From contig CAWGLN010000002.1 in NCBI GenBank assembly GCA_963823435.1, positions 1 to 64,000 on the forward strand: DNA of 64,000 nt, given 5' to 3'. The translations under genes were made by a program, and so were the position numbers. Source of the stretch: CAKZML01 sp963823435 (GTDB lineage: Bacteria > Pseudomonadota > Gammaproteobacteria > Steroidobacterales > BM003). Positions 62,788 to 64,000 of this stretch are shown in pieces (the stretch's first letter is position 1; every line of letters starts with the position of its first letter). Under the pieces are notes generated by a model. The model had not been told where the DNA came from and ran no database searches. It worked only from the letters and a program-made list of their open reading frames with translations.

Positions 62788-64000
62788 ATGTCTCGCTTTA
62801 GCACACTTAGCAGAATATCTGCACAATGGGCGGCAATTGGTATCACCGGGCTGATGCTTGGTCTTTCCGGTTGCGGCAGTGATGGCAGTGATGGCGCGAC
62901 GGGGCCCGCTGGCGCTCCTGGCCCGGTAGGTCCTCCTGGCCCGCCGGCAGCAACATCATCGATTACAGCAGATCCAAGCGCGGTTGCGGCCCTGGTGGCC
63001 CAGGGTGACCGTCTGGTTGCCGAAATCACCACACGCCACCATCGCGAGTCCGCCGGTGGTGACCTTTACCCTCGCGACTGCTGACGGGAAGCCTATCGTC
63101 GGTTTCACCGCCGGCAATACCCGCTATGCCCTTGCCAAGCTGCTGCCTGTTTCGGGTAATGAGTTTGGTGGCTGGCAAAGCTACATCAACAGGTTCGAGA
63201 CCAGCGATGGCACCGATCCTGATGCGTTGCCCCAGGCCCTGCAGGCGACTACCGAGGCCGGCAATGCCGCCCGCTTCGTAGACAATGGTAACGGTTCCTA
63301 CACTTATACCTTCGCCCTGGATCCGGCCAATGTAACGACGCCGGTTGCTGTTGCCTACGAACCCAACCTGACCCATCGCATTGCGATCCAGTTTGGCGGC
63401 ATTGATAACAGCATCATGCCGTTCAACCCGTCAATCGACTTCGTACCCAGCGGCGGCGCCGGAACCGGCAGTCGCTCGATTGTGGCGATTGAGACTTGCA
63501 ACGGTTGTCATGGCGCCCTCGGACTGCACGGCGGTGGTCGCAACAACATCACCTACTGCGATACCTGCCACAATGACTTTAGCCGCGATGCCGATACCGG
63601 TGCGCTGGTAGACATGGCTCACATGATTCACGCTATCCATGCGGCCGACTTCCGCGCGGACCAGGGAGATTTCCCCTACCAGGTGGTTGGGTTCGGTGAA
63701 ACCATGCATGACTATGCAGAAGTGACGTATCCGAACGACATCACCGATTGCGCCAGCTGCCATACAGCCTCGGGACCACGACACCCGATGGTGACATGTG
63801 GATGACCAACATCTCCGCGGAAGCCTGTGGCGGTTGCCATGTCGGCATGCTGGTGACGGATGCACCTGATCCCGTGACCGGTCTGTCGACCTATGGCGCG
63901 AGTCACACGCTCTCGGACAACACCACCTTTGTCGCACGCAACGACAACTGCATCACCTGCCACTTCGTGGGTAGCGGCGCCCCGATGCCGGGACCCGCCC
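62788..64000 (+). CDS. OmcA/MtrC-type outer-surface multiheme c-type cytochrome, N-terminal part (two frameshifts)
   Basis: More than 400 residues run to the window edge. A lipoprotein signal peptide (GLMLGLSGCGSDGSDG, lipobox Cys) is followed by a collagen-like stretch with repeats of GPAGAPGPVGPPGPP. After a shift near 63045 comes a beta-rich domain, then heme motifs CNGCH, CDTCH and CASCH; a second shift near 63770 leads to CGGCH and CITCH. These five CxxCH sites plus many His fit the decaheme OmcA/MtrC family, which carries electrons from the outer membrane to extracellular acceptors such as metal oxides. The rest lies beyond the window. Confidence 0.9.

Overview
The window does not read as one genome. 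Gene content, codon style, introns and base composition change abruptly at several points, and genes are cut at those points. I read it as at least five unrelated pieces joined end to end without gap characters: a mis-assembled or concatenated metagenomic sequence. This is inference from the sequence; read mapping or taxonomic searches would settle it.

Piece A (1 to about 6037) is GC-rich and proteobacterial in style. It holds the end of a cytochrome b561, a response-regulator/Ser-Thr kinase fusion, a PilZ-like protein, a secreted fasciclin protein with a clear terminator, and an HcnABC-type three-gene dehydrogenase operon whose third gene is cut off at the join. Piece B (about 6037 to roughly 8580) is eukaryotic. 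It has the 3' part of a Tousled-like kinase with a spliceosomal intron and, convergent to it, an HDAC-superfamily (acetylpolyamine amidohydrolase-like) gene with one intron. Compact spacing and 78-89 bp introns suggest an alga such as a diatom.

Piece C (roughly 8580 to about 54168) is planctomycete-like (Pirellulales/Rhodopirellula style). In order it carries: an HlyD-RbbA-YhhJ export operon; phosphoketolase and acetate kinase; an outer-membrane protein; a VIT1/CCC1 iron/manganese transporter overlapping a double alpha/beta-hydrolase; a Ser/Thr kinase; an RCK potassium channel; pyruvate kinase; three sulfatases with a LamG/DUF1080-like secreted protein; a SABATH-type carboxyl methyltransferase; a P1B ATPase; an M50 protease with CBS domains; a cassette of four small genes (hypothetical, TPR, hemerythrin-like, zinc-ribbon); two secreted Gly/Ala/Ser/Asn-rich proteins around a 1.26-kb-codon membrane Ser/Thr kinase with TPRs; a PDZ protein and an ECF sigma factor; a CzcBA/CusBA metal efflux operon with a coupled upstream ORF; an SDR; an N-acyl-D-amino-acid deacylase; and a truncated AAA ATPase. 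Short tandem repeats of 13-18 bp recur near gene ends in this piece, and two palindromic intergenic elements are present.

Piece D (about 54169-54423) is only the C-terminus of an M14-type carboxypeptidase protein from another bacterium. Piece E (about 54424-55300) holds one small membrane protein of unknown origin. Piece F (about 55300-64000) looks gammaproteobacterial: an ATP-grasp-like protein, a wax-ester synthase/DGAT coupled to an alpha/beta hydrolase, an AidB-family acyl-CoA dehydrogenase, a heme-binding DUF3365 protein, a rhodanese, and the N-terminal part of an OmcA/MtrC-type extracellular multiheme cytochrome that runs off the window.

Many genes in pieces C and F are interrupted by single-base frameshifts while both halves keep family conservation. 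Several shifts lie in short homopolymers, so I treat most as sequencing indels, not pseudogenes. Gene spans below run across these shifts.
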